Source of the DNA: Nematostella vectensis
Lineage: Eukaryota > Cnidaria > Anthozoa > Actiniaria > Edwardsiidae
Direction of reading: 5' to 3'
DNA: 64,000 bases
Assembly: GCF_932526225.1 (NCBI RefSeq)
Contig: NC_064042.1
Span: forward strand, 2,091,001-2,155,000
Made by a program: the position numbers and the translations under genes. Positions 46,037-57,916 of the stretch are shown here, one piece after another (position 1 is the first letter of the stretch; every line of letters begins with the position of its first letter). Under the pieces are notes generated by a model, which saw only the letters and a program-made list of their open reading frames with translations, was not told the DNA's origin and did not search any database.

Positions 46037-48800
46037 CCAGAAAGCAGAAATTGAAGGAGAAGAGAGAAGAGCCTTACCATCAGAGAAGAGTGATAAGAAG
46101 GATTATGGAGGAATCAGAAATAGAAAGATAGAAAGAATCAGAAATAGACATTATTTTGGATGATATTGAAAAACAGCTCTTCAGAAAAGATGTAATTGGT
46201 GATAAAAAAAATATTGTAAAGATACTAGTAAAAGTCTCAATATATCTTTTAATTTAATTTAATGAGTTTGTATTCACAAAATAAATTAAAAAATTTGATA
46301 TCTTTGTATTTGATAGATTGTTGCTACTTTATATAAGAAATAAGATTCCAAACAATAAGAAATGAGATTTCCAACAATAAAATAATCCCCAAAAATACAA
46401 TGTCTTATGTGTTATACAATATATATATAATAAATTACTTAATGTTGTAACAAAAATAGATATTCTGATTAGATCAAGACTTTGTTGTGATAATATTCTG
46501 ATACTGTACCCATACTATCCTTATGATTTGCATCAATCAGTGCGTAGGTTAAAAACAATTGGTCAATCGGTTAGTCAATAAATGGGTCAATCAATAGGTA
46601 AATCTGTCAGTCAGTCAGGTTTCCTATTTTGCCTTGTAAGTCGGCTGAACCCCCTCCATCCAGCAAGTGGTGGGTTCTACAATGAAAGGGTTCTGCAACT
46701 CAGTAGGTTTTACATTTTTCTACCCCTACAACAAAATAAACAAAATAATTCCATAAGCATTTATCTCCTCCTTCAACAAGAATATATAATTATAAGCACA
46801 ATCATAACCTAATAAACTTATTGTCACTTTCTTACTAACTAATATATTATCTCCTCTGTAAAATATCTGTAACAGATTTCTAACATATCTAAAAAAAATC
46901 CTTTTTCATTCTTATCTTATCTCTTTATTTAACACATCAATCATCTACATGGGCAGCAGAATTGGGGGCAGGGGGGTTGAAGATAAAAACATAACAATTT
47001 GTGTTGTGCCCCCCAAATATCTTTTTACTCCACTGTCCATGATCTAATATAATACATCACCAATTATTAACAACTAGTACTTATTTTTTCCTATCTCTCT
47101 CAATCATACTCTTCCTCTCAATTCACCTAAATAACCTTGCAAAGCAAGTGAAACATATTTTATAAAACTGGACATTGTTTCCTATGTTAAACAAAGATCA
47201 GACCTTGAAACAAACAAAAGTATCAACACTGTAATTTCTAGTAAACAAACACGAGTGCAGAATGCAAAACAAAACAAAAAGTTCCGTATGTAGTGGTAAA
47301 CAGAAGTTCCGTATGTAGTGGTAGTGGTAGTAATGAGATGGGGTAAAAGGTTTGTGAAAAATCAAATATACTGAAATCTTTTAGTATTCAAGAAAATGGA
47401 AGCAGGTCCGGGCCAATTACCCTTATAAATTCAACAACAAGTGTCTCACTTCATTTGACATCGTAATCAATTAATTCTAACCAAATTTTGAAATAACATC
47501 TACTGAAATTGAAAACACAGTCTTCTATATATTCGTTTGTCTCCTGTTTTGTTATCATAGTTTGGCAAATTTGTCTCTATCTTTTTCATATATAACATAA
47601 TTATCACAAAGCAGACACTATTATAGAGCTCTTTAGAAACAAACAATATTCTTTAAACATCAGCAGCAACCGAAACCATTTAATTTTGACCAAAACTACG
47701 ACGACACTAGTTTTTTTAACCGTACGATTTAGTCACGGCGATCGATATATTAGTCATCCTATCGCTTAAAATCCATGAACTTGTTCAACGAATAACACGA
47801 AAACGGTACGAGGTGGGTGCGATGGTGATCCATCTCGTTTCGCAATAGGAAAAATATCCAACTTTAAATTGGTACACAAATGAATTGCTTTAGTGGCTGA
47901 CAAGTTATAAATTTTGCCGGTTTTTCACGATATTGCTACAAATGTAAATTCGCTATTTTGATGACGAGTGTCTCCAATTCAAGTGCTTCTTTCTCCATAA
48001 TTACAACTCGTCGTCTGTCCATCGCTTGTCAGATTGGTATCTAGTTATCTATGAGTACATATTGAACAAAAACAACACGTAAACTTACCGATTAAACCAC
48101 AAATCTGCTCCAAAGCAAAGTTGTCCGGGAGCTCCTCACCCAAAAACTTTTAAACAAAACTGATTTTTTTGGCGCGTTCTGATTGGCCGAGCCGATTCAC
48201 GTGACCCGTGTCCACCCTCCTCTGGGGGTCGTTTCTCAAAAGTCCCGATAATAGTCGGGGAGCAATGACCGAAAAAAAAAATCGAAACGTAGCACATAAG
48301 CAATCTGTTGTCATAGAATTATTGCCACATGTCTAAGGAACAATTCTAGGCACGATGTACTAACCGAACGTTGGGACATCATACTGCTAGGGCCTGAAAC
48401 GCGGCACCCATATTGTCCCCCTCTTTTTACTTGGCTAAGCCCCTTAAAAACGAATCCAATCATAGCGTGCCGTAGCACAAAGCAATTTAATGAAAACTTG
48501 GTCAAGAAATAGTTGTTACTAGTCCCATTCAAGATATGATTAATGTGTGAGTGTACGAGTTTCCATAGCGACCGTTGCTATGGAGATACAATTTTCCCCC
48601 AAAGTACCCCAAAATTACACCGTTTTTACTCGAAAAGTCGCATATACTGTTGTTATTCATTTGTTTTTATGTAAGATTTGATCTATATTGGGTCTACCGA
48701 TGCCTTATATACAAACTTTAAGGAAAATAAAGAGGTTGTATGGCGTTTTAAATATTTTCTTGTAAACCTGCATTTGCAAGTAGCACAGCCTGCAAACTGA

Positions 48801-49067
48801 GGTGACGCTAAGTATCTATGCTTATTTAAGCACCCTAGTTTACCGGTTAGTGAAAGAGTTAAGGATGAACTTATCTATCAACATTTTCATTGCGACAATC
48901 ATTTAGGTCTTAATAATGTTATGGTACAACTTATTGATAAGTGTAACTCTGAGGCTCAGCTTAGGGAAAGGGAAGGCCAGTGGGCTTATCGGCTTAAGTC
49001 TATCTACCCGCGGGGTCTTAATAGTGATGATTTTTTTTGTAGTAGGAACCCACGTAGAGATGTGTAA
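48801..49067 (+). pseudogene. C-terminal fragment of a Penelope-like retroelement (GIY-YIG endonuclease end)
   Basis: An open frame following a stop at 48798-48800 ends at TAA 49065-49067. It contains IYQHFHCDNH, LREREGQWAYRL and IYPRGLN. This matches the C-terminal pattern HFN..H ... RE..WI..L....P.GLN that I know from GIY-YIG endonucleases of Penelope-like elements. The reverse transcriptase and the GIY-YIG motif itself are absent, so it is a 5'-truncated remnant. About 115 bp later a perfect hairpin (CTTCTTCAG TCTGCC CTGAAGAAG, ~49180-49203) and a second one (GTCTT ATTA AAGAC) are followed by GAAA. This resembles the ribozyme-containing tails of such elements. Confidence 0.6.
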
Positions 49068-49886
49068 ATTCTTTTTATCCATAACGCGCGCTATTCTAGA
49101 AAATGCGTGTTTTTGTCAGTTGTAAGGTTTTTGCGTCTCGCGCCACTATTCTGATGTAAATAAGCTTGTAACGAATCACCTTCTTCAGTCTGCCCTGAAG
49201 AAGTCTTATTAAAGACGAAAATTTGGCAGAGTCGATTTCCAGTTTTTGGTGTATTGTATTCATTGTTCTGGTACGAGATCGCGACAGTTTGGGCTTTTTG
49301 ATTCTATTATATTTTTGGAATGCTGTTTCATTCATTATTTGTTTCTTTGCAAGGGCAAAGATGGTCAGAATGTAGCTTTGATACAAGTTCTATACTTCTA
49401 TAAAGGGAAGAGGTTTTTATTAGATCAAAGTACTTAAATTATATAAAGATAACAACAAACTTGTGCTTTTTCAATAATAAATTTGTAAAGAAAACAGTTT
49501 TATATCGATCCTAAAGGTAATAGGGAAGGGAAAAATACTAGGAAAGTGCTCAGTCAAGTTATTATTGCATTATTGTTATAAATGTTTTAGAATAGAGAAA
49601 CATTTTGAGCCTTAGTCTACATGGATACGCCTTCATCTAGCCTTAGTCAGCATGGATACGCCTTCGACTAATCTTTTCTTAGCGGATCGGACATCCTAAA
49701 ATTTAGTGACAAAAATGCCATACGTTTCTTATTTTACTGATTTGTTAGGCAGTTGAAACGATTTTCAAACGTCGCTTGCTCCTTTTCGACGGAGGTTCCT
49801 CGTCCATTTTTGTGCTTGTGATAGGTAGATTGTTGGCCAAACATAAACGCCGATCTTGTCGCGTTTGAGCTCTTTTCTCATCTCAG

Positions 49887-50126
49887 TCACGAGGGAAAAG
49901 GCGTTGTATTGGCGAAGTTCTCAGGCAAGATATGTTCGGAGCAGCTAACGTCGGTGATCGGCGGCCTGCTCAAATCTTTTCGAAGTCTTTGGGCGAAACG
50001 AACCCATAGTCTTCTCCTTCGCCAAGCCTCCGGATTCGAGCTCCCTAGAAAGGGGGAATTTGTGCAGACTCCTTTTTCCCTTAATGGCAGTGTTATTGCA
50101 GCCAAAACATTGCAAGTTGTGTCCAT
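49887..50126 (-). pseudogene. THAP-domain fragment, copy 2 (frameshifted)
   Basis: It has the same THAP fragment as 40026-40253. Here the third ligand Cys is intact (SCSEHILPENF), but one extra G in the run near 50051-50055 shifts the frame between RSLHKFP and the NPEAWRRRR half. The two halves lie in different minus-strand frames (the CFGC half in the frame of 49945-50397). The two duplicates are therefore damaged at different places. Confidence 0.6.
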
Positions 50127-50455
50127 TTTGTGCTTTTAAAAGGGTTAGCGAACGCAGGAAAGAGTGAAATCCCATACTGATACTGTACAAGTTCTGTAAT
50201 TTGACTCTTCTTATGACGTAACGCCCCCTATGTCTCCCTGTGTTTTGAAGGTAATTAGTGGTAATAAGGTTAACCGAGAGGGGACTCGGCCAAATCAGTA
50301 GCGCAAAAAACGGGAATTTTGAACCTAATAGGGTGTCTTGTAAAATATATAAAAACATGAGGTTTGACCAAACAAAAAAAGATTTTCGACTCTGCACTTA
50401 TGAAATAATTTATTTTTATTTATCAAAAGTTGTCTTAAACTGGGATTCCTGGTTT

Positions 50456-50582
50456 AAAGGTCGTATTATCCATGAGCCGTATTCAATGCAAATGAATCGA
50501 GTTAAATGTTTCATCTTCGTTTGCACGCATTTGCATTGAATACGGCTCATGGATAGTACGACGTTTGATCTTAGCCTCGCGG
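50456..50582. mobile_element. Hairpin MITE family member (copy in D2)
   Basis: This duplicate of the element at 40576-40702 has inverted arms TATTATCCATGAGCCGTATT and AATACGGCTCATGGATAGTA around a short loop. It was copied with the block, not inserted independently. Confidence 0.75.
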
Positions 50583-52268
50583 TCCATTCTATTTGATGAT
50601 AAAGATAAAGCTTCGGACGAAGCAACCAAAAAGTGTGTCTTCGCTGTTTTTGAGACCATAGCATTCCCCGTAATAGAAGATAAGGAGCAACTGCAGAATA
50701 CCCGTCCACAAAGAGTTAACAATGAGACTTCACACCTCGATTTCTATAGAACGAGGCAGTAAATACAAGGAAAATGCAAATGAGTCGACGGGTATTCTGC
50801 AGTTTAACAGAAGATAAAAGCTTGTGAGGCAATAAGCCCCAGAATGAAGTGGAGGGATATAGGTCATATCTATTGCAACTTGTAAAATGCTTGACATTTT
50901 AACAACGTTTTTTAGGATTAAATAACAACGAAGGAACCGATAATATCCTGAGAAAAGATATATAAAAATTTAGAAAGGGAAGGAAGAACTGTTAGTTGGG
51001 GTGCCTCGCGACTAAACACCGTTCCGAACATCTTAAATGAGAGCCGGCTAACATACTATGTGTTCGACTACTAGATCAAAATCCTTTGAAGTTTCATTGC
51101 TGTAAGGCTAAGTCAGTTAGAACAACTTTTTCTATGATTAATGAATATTTAATGACCTTATGTTAACTCCTAAAGGTCGCTTTGACAACAATGGCTTTGG
51201 CATATAATTATATTTTATTTTCTTAAAGCAGATGCCGTTTTTTGTTTATTTGGGGCAATTAAAGACCTTCAGAAGCGTGATCTAATTTATTCTTGGTGTT
51301 GCCTGAATTTTATTATATTTTCTTGTCAAGCCCTTCGCTCTTCATAGTTTGAACAACTAATCAGCAATGCTTGGGCTGTACAGCGTCGTTCCTGCTTACC
51401 AATAAAAGCCACATCCATATGCTTTCCAATTAGAAGCCAATCATTCCGCAAACACTACAAAGTGGGGTGCCTCGCGACCTCAATCACCCAACCATCCCCC
51501 CTCCGCTGCGACATTTTTATAAAAATGTGACACAATTGCATAAATAATAAGATTTTAAAACAAAGATCTTATTTTTTTGCCAAACAAATCGATACGAGGC
51601 CACATCTGCTGGAACACCGTGGATTCCCAAAAAAACGCTAAAATGGTGAGATTTTAGATTGTTCTTTATGGACTTTTCCATTGTTTTTACTTGACTTTTC
51701 AAAATAAGGGTAATTTTTTTTATTTTGATACATAACGCACACGTTTTGATTAAAACTTGTCAGCTTGTGCAATTTGAAAGCGCTTAAAAAGCGATCTTTT
51801 TTTGGCCTTAGCTTGATTTAGATCTCTTAGCATTTAGTCGTTTCCCATAAAAAAAATTGAGGTAACTGGGTTTTTTTTAAGGTAAAAAGCGTAGGACGGT
51901 ATCCTTTTTCAAAACTTTGTTAACTACAGTGACAGGTGATACAGAAAAAGCTTCGGACAAAGCAACCAAAAAGTGTGTTTTCGCTGTTTTTGAGACCATA
52001 TCATCAACGAGCAGCTCTGAAGATTCCCCGTAATAGAAGATAAAAGCTTGTATGCGGATTTTAGTTCGTAAGAACAAACTTGGAACATCTTATAAAGCTC
52101 AGTTATAAAAGTTTTACTCGACTGTAAAACGGGATTCTTCTTCTAAAGGCTTCTATTAACAGAGGTGTTGCATAAATTGTAGGTTTTTTGTCTTTATTTT
52201 CTTAGTTCAGGTATAAGCAGTTTGTTTGATATTTTCATGTTTTTTTTTATGCCATTCTTGCTCAGATA

Positions 52269-53699
52269 ATGGAGGTCTGTCACTTTATCCTTGTGCTCCT
52301 CGTCCTTGGATTTCAAGCGATGGCACAAAACTGCCCACAAGGGGTTTGCTACGGAGGGACGTTTTCTGCCAAGACGCGTAGAGATGGACAATATTTGACG
52401 GGTGTTTCGTACAAAAACCTGACCAAGGTCCTTCATGCACAAGGGTGCTTCTCTGCTTGTGTAAACGAGTGCCGCTGCAAATCGTATCAGGTTTCGAAAA
52501 CTGGCTGCGAGCTGCTGGACATGGATTCTTCGGAGAAGCCGCTTGAAGCAAATTCTGACTATGCCTATTTCGACCTGCTCCAAAACATCGTGCCATCGGT
52601 GAGTAAAGTCAGCCAAAATGAAGCACACCACAAAGTTACACACATTTCACAACTCATCTATCATCAAGCTAAGCGGTGTTTGTTGGAATGGGCAGGAGCA
52701 CAAGTTGTTTTCGAATTTGCAGATAAAATAGTCCCATTATTTTATTCTTTCGCCGTTTTCTTCCATACCCCTGTCCAAATAAATTTATCCGTGTGTTACG
52801 TTTTGCGGATATCATTTTTCCGAAAGGGGGGTTGTTGGAATGCAGAGTTGTACAAGAGTTTATTTTTTATGTCACAGGCAGCTTACTTGGCAAAGCCTGC
52901 CGAGTGCAGAAATGGCTGCTGTCTTTCCAACCCCTGTCTCAACGGCGGGAAGTGCACAGAGCAGTGTAACCATCCAAAAGCCAAATTCGCCTGCGCATGC
53001 CCAAGTCATACTACGGGACGGTTCTGCCAACATTTCACACCTAAATCCTGCTTTGACTTCTACAAAGCACCAAAGGCCACTTCCAAGCCAGCGCGAGGTG
53101 TATATACGGTCTTCAAGAAAGACAATATCACACAGTTCAAAGTCTACTGCGATTTTACTTCGCCCAAGAAAGCTTGGACCCTGATTGAGTCATATGCCTA
53201 CAAGTATATCTCAGAGTTCAAGCGCAAGGCATTTTTAGAAGACTACCCAATCAATGAGGCAACACCTGAAATTCACGCGAGGTTCAGGCTTTCCCGAGAG
53301 AAAATGAAGCTCATTAGATCAACTGCGGTATCCTACCGAGCCACGTGCAAGTTCTTGACGAGAGCGAACGTCACCAGTCGAGATTACATGGAAGGAAGAC
53401 TGTCGGTGTTTGATATCATAGAAGAGACGTGTGAATACTCCTGTTGTAAAACAATGACGTATATTGATATAGTAGGCCATCAGTGTACCGGTTGCGCTCT
53501 GCAGCTCTTACACAAGAGAGCTGGCACGTACAGCTGGCACGTTCATGTTATGCCGGGGATAGCATGCAGCTTTAACGCCTATCGATTATTTGATGAGAAT
53601 ACCGAACTGTTTGGCTTTTATAACCCCTCAACTCCCACGTTCCTATGCACAGACTCCGAGGACTCGACCACTGAGTTTTGGCTTGGTCATGAAACTTAG
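52269..53699 (+). CDS. Secreted PAN/EGF/fibrinogen-like protein, copy 2
   Basis: Exons 52269-52598 and 52878-53699 encode a 383-aa protein identical to copy 1 as far as I can compare; only two silent differences were found in the coding exons. It has the same order: signal peptide, PAN/apple-like, EGF-like, fibrinogen-like. The 279-nt intron has one more base than copy 1 and happens to be open in frame, so the locus also reads as one 476-codon ORF. The strong GTGAGT donor, the TGTCACAG acceptor and the frameshift in copy 1 argue that this stretch is intron. AATAAA near 54640 is a distant polyadenylation candidate. Confidence 0.82.
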   Translation: MEVCHFILVLLVLGFQAMAQNCPQGVCYGGTFSAKTRRDGQYLTGVSYKNLTKVLHAQGCFSACVNECRCKSYQVSKTGCELLDMDSSEKPLEANSDYAYFDLLQNIVPSVSKVSQNEAHHKVTHISQLIYHQAKRCLLEWAGAQVVFEFADKIVPLFYSFAVFFHTPVQINLSVCYVLRISFFRKGGCWNAELYKSLFFMSQAAYLAKPAECRNGCCLSNPCLNGGKCTEQCNHPKAKFACACPSHTTGRFCQHFTPKSCFDFYKAPKATSKPARGVYTVFKKDNITQFKVYCDFTSPKKAWTLIESYAYKYISEFKRKAFLEDYPINEATPEIHARFRLSREKMKLIRSTAVSYRATCKFLTRANVTSRDYMEGRLSVFDIIEETCEYSCCKTMTYIDIVGHQCTGCALQLLHKRAGTYSWHVHVMPGIACSFNAYRLFDENTELFGFYNPSTPTFLCTDSEDSTTEFWLGHET

Positions 53700-56600
53700 A
53701 GCTGGTTGGTCAAACCCCCAGACGGGGTCTAACACATATCCTGAACATTGGCCCCATATCCCACTGTTATGATAGATTATGTAGGAAAATACAGAATTTA
53801 GTAATTTTAGTTAACGAATATAGAAGTTTAGATATTTAGTATATCTAGAAGGCAATGTTATGAAAGTTTAATATTCTACCTGTACGAATTAGCAAATACG
53901 CAAGTTCTGGATATTTGTTCTAGTTTAGGCAATTGATTACGTGTTGGAAATATTCCTAATCATTTTCTTAGTTTTATTGATTTAGCTTTAGTAGTGAGTT
54001 GGTCGCTAAATTTGTTGTTTGATTCTGATTGGTTTGTACCGATTACTCATGGCTACATGCCTACTGTTTTTAACACTTTTCCAGCCTTTTTCATTTAGTA
54101 GTTAAACTGCCAGGAACATATTGATTGCACAACCTTCACTTGCTGTTGACATTGGCTGTTGGTAATATTGACGTGGTCCGCGTAGGACATCCCACGCTCG
54201 GAGGGAGGATCTTAAGCTTGCTGGGATGGCAAACTGATTATCTATGCTAATCTGAGTCAGCAAACACCGCACCCACGCTACTTGAGTTACTCCTTCTCTC
54301 CCCTCGCATTTAGTAACTTTAGATTACGAGTTGAATATTTGCTTCTCCAAAGTTACCTCTTCACTTTTCCTACCTTCTCCCTTAGTTTTATGGCAAAGGA
54401 CATTCGTTTTGTATCCTTTTACTCTTTTCAAAGCTTTCCTTTGTTATCGCTAATTTTGCCGACAGCTAATGATATCTGATGTAACTGTTTGCATTGTCAG
54501 GTACCGTCCAATCACCGCACTCTGCACACAAGGTCAGTGCTTGTCATTCAAACGTACTACTTGTTTAACTACAAATAGTACCACATTGTAAACCCTCGAC
54601 ACACACTTCCTACTCTCAGTTGTACTACTGACTTATCAGAATAAAGGTACGATCCTCGGTCAAAACAGTCCTCCCGTCTAATCATTACATCACCGCCGAA
54701 TTGAGTGACAATGCTGTTTTGTAAGGGAAAGTTCAAAACCGAAGAAAGAAGGAGCAAGGGAAGAAGCTCGAGCAAGAGATTAGCTGCAAGTTGGTCAGAA
54801 AGTGGAGGGGAAGGAATTGGCTGAAAACATTAATTCAGAAAAAATAAAGGCACTCAATTTCTCAAAGATGCGACGAAATATCGATTTTCACTCATTTGCT
54901 TCCTGACGTTGACGAGACAAGTCCTCGGCAGGAACATCAAATTTGGTAAGAATTTGCCGAAAATGACATGAAAATAACAGCTACCGTATTATTTTATTCT
55001 GTTTCCAGATTGTCTATTAAGTAAACTTTATTTACTGATGTTAAATCGGAGTTTTAGAGTACAAATTGATCTACAAAGTGTTGTTTCTCACTCGAAAACA
55101 GTGAAATTTTGCAGACTATTTTTCGTGATTCTAGATAATGAAGGGGTAGAAAAGCAATTTGACATATAATTGTAGTCAGTGGGGCACGTTTTATTTCGAC
55201 TATTCATCTTATTAGAACTGACGAGTTTCTTTTTCAAAAGTTTTATTGAGAATTTATGCTGATTTTACATGTCAATGCAAATGCAAATGTTGAAGAATTT
55301 GTACTATTATTTCAGAAAGTAGCTTCAAAGCTTATCTCTTCCCCTCTATTATTGCCATTTAGCTCGTGTCTGTCAGCTAAAGGTTCAGGTGATTGCACCA
55401 AGCTACTGTCAAATAAATTTTCTTTTGCATTATATTTTGAATTAGATGTGAATAGAGATATTTATATATAAAAGGCCTCTGATAGCAGGGTGTATACCTT
55501 TTAATATGTTGAATGTTAAATAAATAAGGTATGTTACACAGAGAGCAATAGTATTATACTTATCATAGACGAAAATTTGGCAGAGTCGATTTCCAGTTTT
55601 TGGTGTATTGTATTAATTGTTCTGGTACGAGATCGCGACAGTTTGGGCTTTTTGATTCTATTATATTTTTGGAATGCTGTTTCATTCATTATTTGTTTCT
55701 TTGCAAGGGCAAAGCTGGTCAGAATGTAGCTTTGATACAAGTTCTATACTTCTATAAAGGGAAGAGGTTTTTATTAGATCAAAGTACTTAAATTATATAA
55801 AGATAACAACAAACTTGTGCTTTTTCAATAATAAATTTGTAAAGAAAACAGTTTTATATCAATCCTAAAGGTAATAGGGAAGGGAAAAATACCAGGAAAG
55901 TGCTCAGTCAAGTTATTATTGCATTATTGTTATAAATGTTTTAGAATAGAGTAACATTTTGTTTAAATTTCTCCATTTCTCCGCTCCCAATTGACTTTTT
56001 GTTTATTTGTATATTTATTCCTCTCTGCCCCCAAAATAGATCGCAATGAACATGGTTTGGTTTGAAATTAGAAACTTTCAGTAATTCAGGATTTGCCTCC
56101 ATTGCATTTATTTTTGAGTAGCCTGTATGGGTGGATCCAAAGTTTCTAAAAAAGGCCAAAGGATGGGTGCACCAATATGTAATGCATCTCAGGAGGTATA
56201 TTTGTGGAGTTTAATTTCAACACATTATTCTGAATAATCAGTTGCAGTACGTGAAAACTACAGTATGGCATCTAATTCTTTGGAATACTGCTACATCCTT
56301 GATCCTTACACCAAGGTTTAGTATTTGTTAACTTTCATACTGCATATTTAATATTATTAAATGAGTGCTTGCTTGATACATTTGGAGGGGCCAATGCAAC
56401 AGACCCATACCGAGGATTTTTCTTGGGGGGGGGGGGGGGGGGGGGTTAGAAATAAAAAAAGTGGACCTTATATTTCCGGTGGGGGGGAGGGGGAGTTCTC
56501 TGATAAAAATCTGACCGCGCCTTTGCAATATCTCAAGGGAAGGTTTAATGTCGGATCTGGCTACATACCAGAGTGAGTTTTGTCTACAAATAATATCACG

Positions 56601-56845
56601 TCTATTTAGAACCGAAAGTGTTCCTTTGGCCGTGTGTGTGTGTGTGGGGGGACCCCTCCTAGGTACGGGCCTGTACAATTCATAATGACATGGCAGTAAA
56701 AATGACTTTTTTAATCTTCTAAAAAAAAAAATTTTAGAGACACCTAGATCCCCCTAAATTACCCCTATCAGTCAACACAAAAAGGTATCAAACGCTGGCT
56801 CCGCCTTCAGGCAGTGCCTAAATCTATATAAAAACTATAAAATCT
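53700..56845. other. End of duplicated block and adjoining noncoding DNA
   Basis: 53700-55567 is the 3' part of D2, 55568-55961 is X', and the rest is single-copy. A 21-base G run lies at 56425-56445 inside a G-rich stretch that looks like a dispersed repeat, followed by a short (GT)n. No gene is seen. Confidence 0.6.
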
Positions 56846-57587
56846 ATATCATCTGCTTCCTTTGAAAAAGAACAATGGAAGTGGCGTGTGTTGTTTTTCG
56901 ACCATCCAATGTCTCTTCGTTCAAATCATTGTTGTCTGCCGCAACCTCAATGAATGACCCGGGTTATGTATTTGAGGGTATCACAACGCCTCGACTCTTC
57001 GACTGTTCAATGGCCTCTTGCGCTAAGCTTGTATCAGCGACTTCCACGTCATCGTACGAGCAGCAATGGCCGAATCTGTGAAGCATTCTAATCAGCTGTT
57101 TTGAGCCGGTCAAATGACGCACAGACATTGCAAGACCTATGTGCTTTGGGGGCTTTATCCGCGCATGAGTGGTGGAATACAAGAGATCTTGTGCGATAGC
57201 TAAGACCCGTCTTTCGTCGGTGGCGCTGATAGCTGTTGGGTTTGAGATGTCCAGATTATCGGGACTTGATATCAGAAAGCACAAAAAATCATATAGATCA
57301 CTTGGAACAACACGCGACTTTACGCTACTGGCACTGAGGTCATCTGCATTTACGGGTTGGATGGAAATGGCTTGACTTTCATTCAGAATGCTTTCACGCA
57401 TTCAGAGTGCATCTTCACGCACCTCGACTGCCTCTAAAAATGATTTCAGCCCAATTTCGGAACTGCATCTAAGCTTTTCTTCTGAGCTTGCCTGGCATAT
57501 TATGCATTTTGAAAAGTCAACACTTATTTGATTCTTGATTCGCGGAGGTGGCACACGCCTTATTTCTCCCATGAACAACAAAACCAA
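56846..57587 (-). pseudogene. Broken transposon-associated ORF of a repeated, unnamed family
   Basis: Reading the minus strand in one frame gives CIICQ ... EEKLRCS, LYDFLCFLI, KPPKHIGLAMSVRHLTGSK, MLHRFGHCCSYDDVEVADTS, IPSNT, then ADNNDLNEETLDG and THAT. The frame contains two in-frame stops, at 57402-57404 (after EDAL) and 56964-56966 (after IPSNT), and ends at another near 56845. From memory, the C-x-x-C-Q start, the GLA-HH-T-SK core and the ADN-D-NEETLDG...THAT motif recur in many uncharacterised, high-copy cnidarian and molluscan ORFs. I do not know a name or catalytic function for the family. Confidence 0.6.
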
Positions 57588-57639
57588 GTGGAAAGAGTGC
57601 TATAATGAAAAATAAATAAATTATTGTCACCATTATCTT

Positions 57640-57860
57640 CATAATCTATTGTTAAGTTATTATTATTAAATTATTATTATTAAGTTATTATTATTAAATT
57701 ACTATTATTATTATTTTTAAATTATTATTATCATCATCATTATCATCATCATCATCATCATTATTATTATTTTTACTATTAATTCTACTTATTCTGTTTA
57801 TTTATTTATATATTTATTCAGTCTATGTATGTATTATGTATTTATTAATTCATTTAGCGT
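57640..57860. repeat. (ATT)n and (ATC)n microsatellite
   Basis: Long imperfect runs of ATT/TTA, then TCATCATCAT and TTATTATT, then TTTATTTATT. This is simple-sequence DNA without coding potential. Confidence 0.92.
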
Positions 57861-57916
57861 GTCCGACCTACTATAAAAATATATGGGAAATGGGAAACCA
57901 TTGCTATGTTATGTTA

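Larger units (their letters stand above)
45688..49213. other. S segment, present only in the first duplicate
   Basis: About 3.5 kb of mostly AT-rich DNA. Recognisable content: a short unexplained open frame at 45740-46036, a directly repeated GTTCCGTATGTAGTGGTA near 47281 and 47304, a GGGGGTCGTTTCTCAAAAGT terminus-like motif at 48225, and a Penelope-like GIY-YIG fragment with a hairpin tail at the right end. No complete gene is seen. Confidence 0.7.
39747..49607. repeat. Tandem segmental duplication, copy 1 (9.86 kb, complete)
   Basis: Copy 1 has three parts: D (39747-45687), S (45688-49213, found only here) and X (49214-49607). D is repeated at 49608-55567 and X at 55568-55961. The order D-S-X followed directly by D-X is what a tandem duplication of 39747-49607 plus loss of S from the second copy would leave. 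D carries a THAP fragment (-), a hairpin element and a PAN/EGF/fibrinogen-like gene (+). Confidence 0.9.
49608..55961. repeat. Tandem segmental duplication, copy 2 (6.35 kb, lacks the 3.5-kb S segment)
   Basis: D2 (49608-55567) matches 39747-45687 base for base over long stretches with scattered substitutions and small indels. X' (55568-55961, 394 bp) matches 49214-49607 with about five substitutions. D2 runs straight into X' at TTATCATA|GACGAAAA with no trace of S. Sequence to the right (from TTTAAATTTCTCC) is unique. Confidence 0.92.

Noticed and set aside
52269-53699. A single 476-aa gene in copy 2
   Set aside because: The central 93 codons have strong GTGAGT and TGTCACAG splice borders, and the sister copy carries a frameshift there, so the stretch is intron.
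49214-55961. X and X' (394 bp each) as long terminal repeats of a retrotransposon containing the PAN/EGF gene
   Set aside because: They lack TG...CA ends, primer-binding site and polypurine tract, and D1 exists without a left X. Tandem duplication plus deletion explains the order without a new element.
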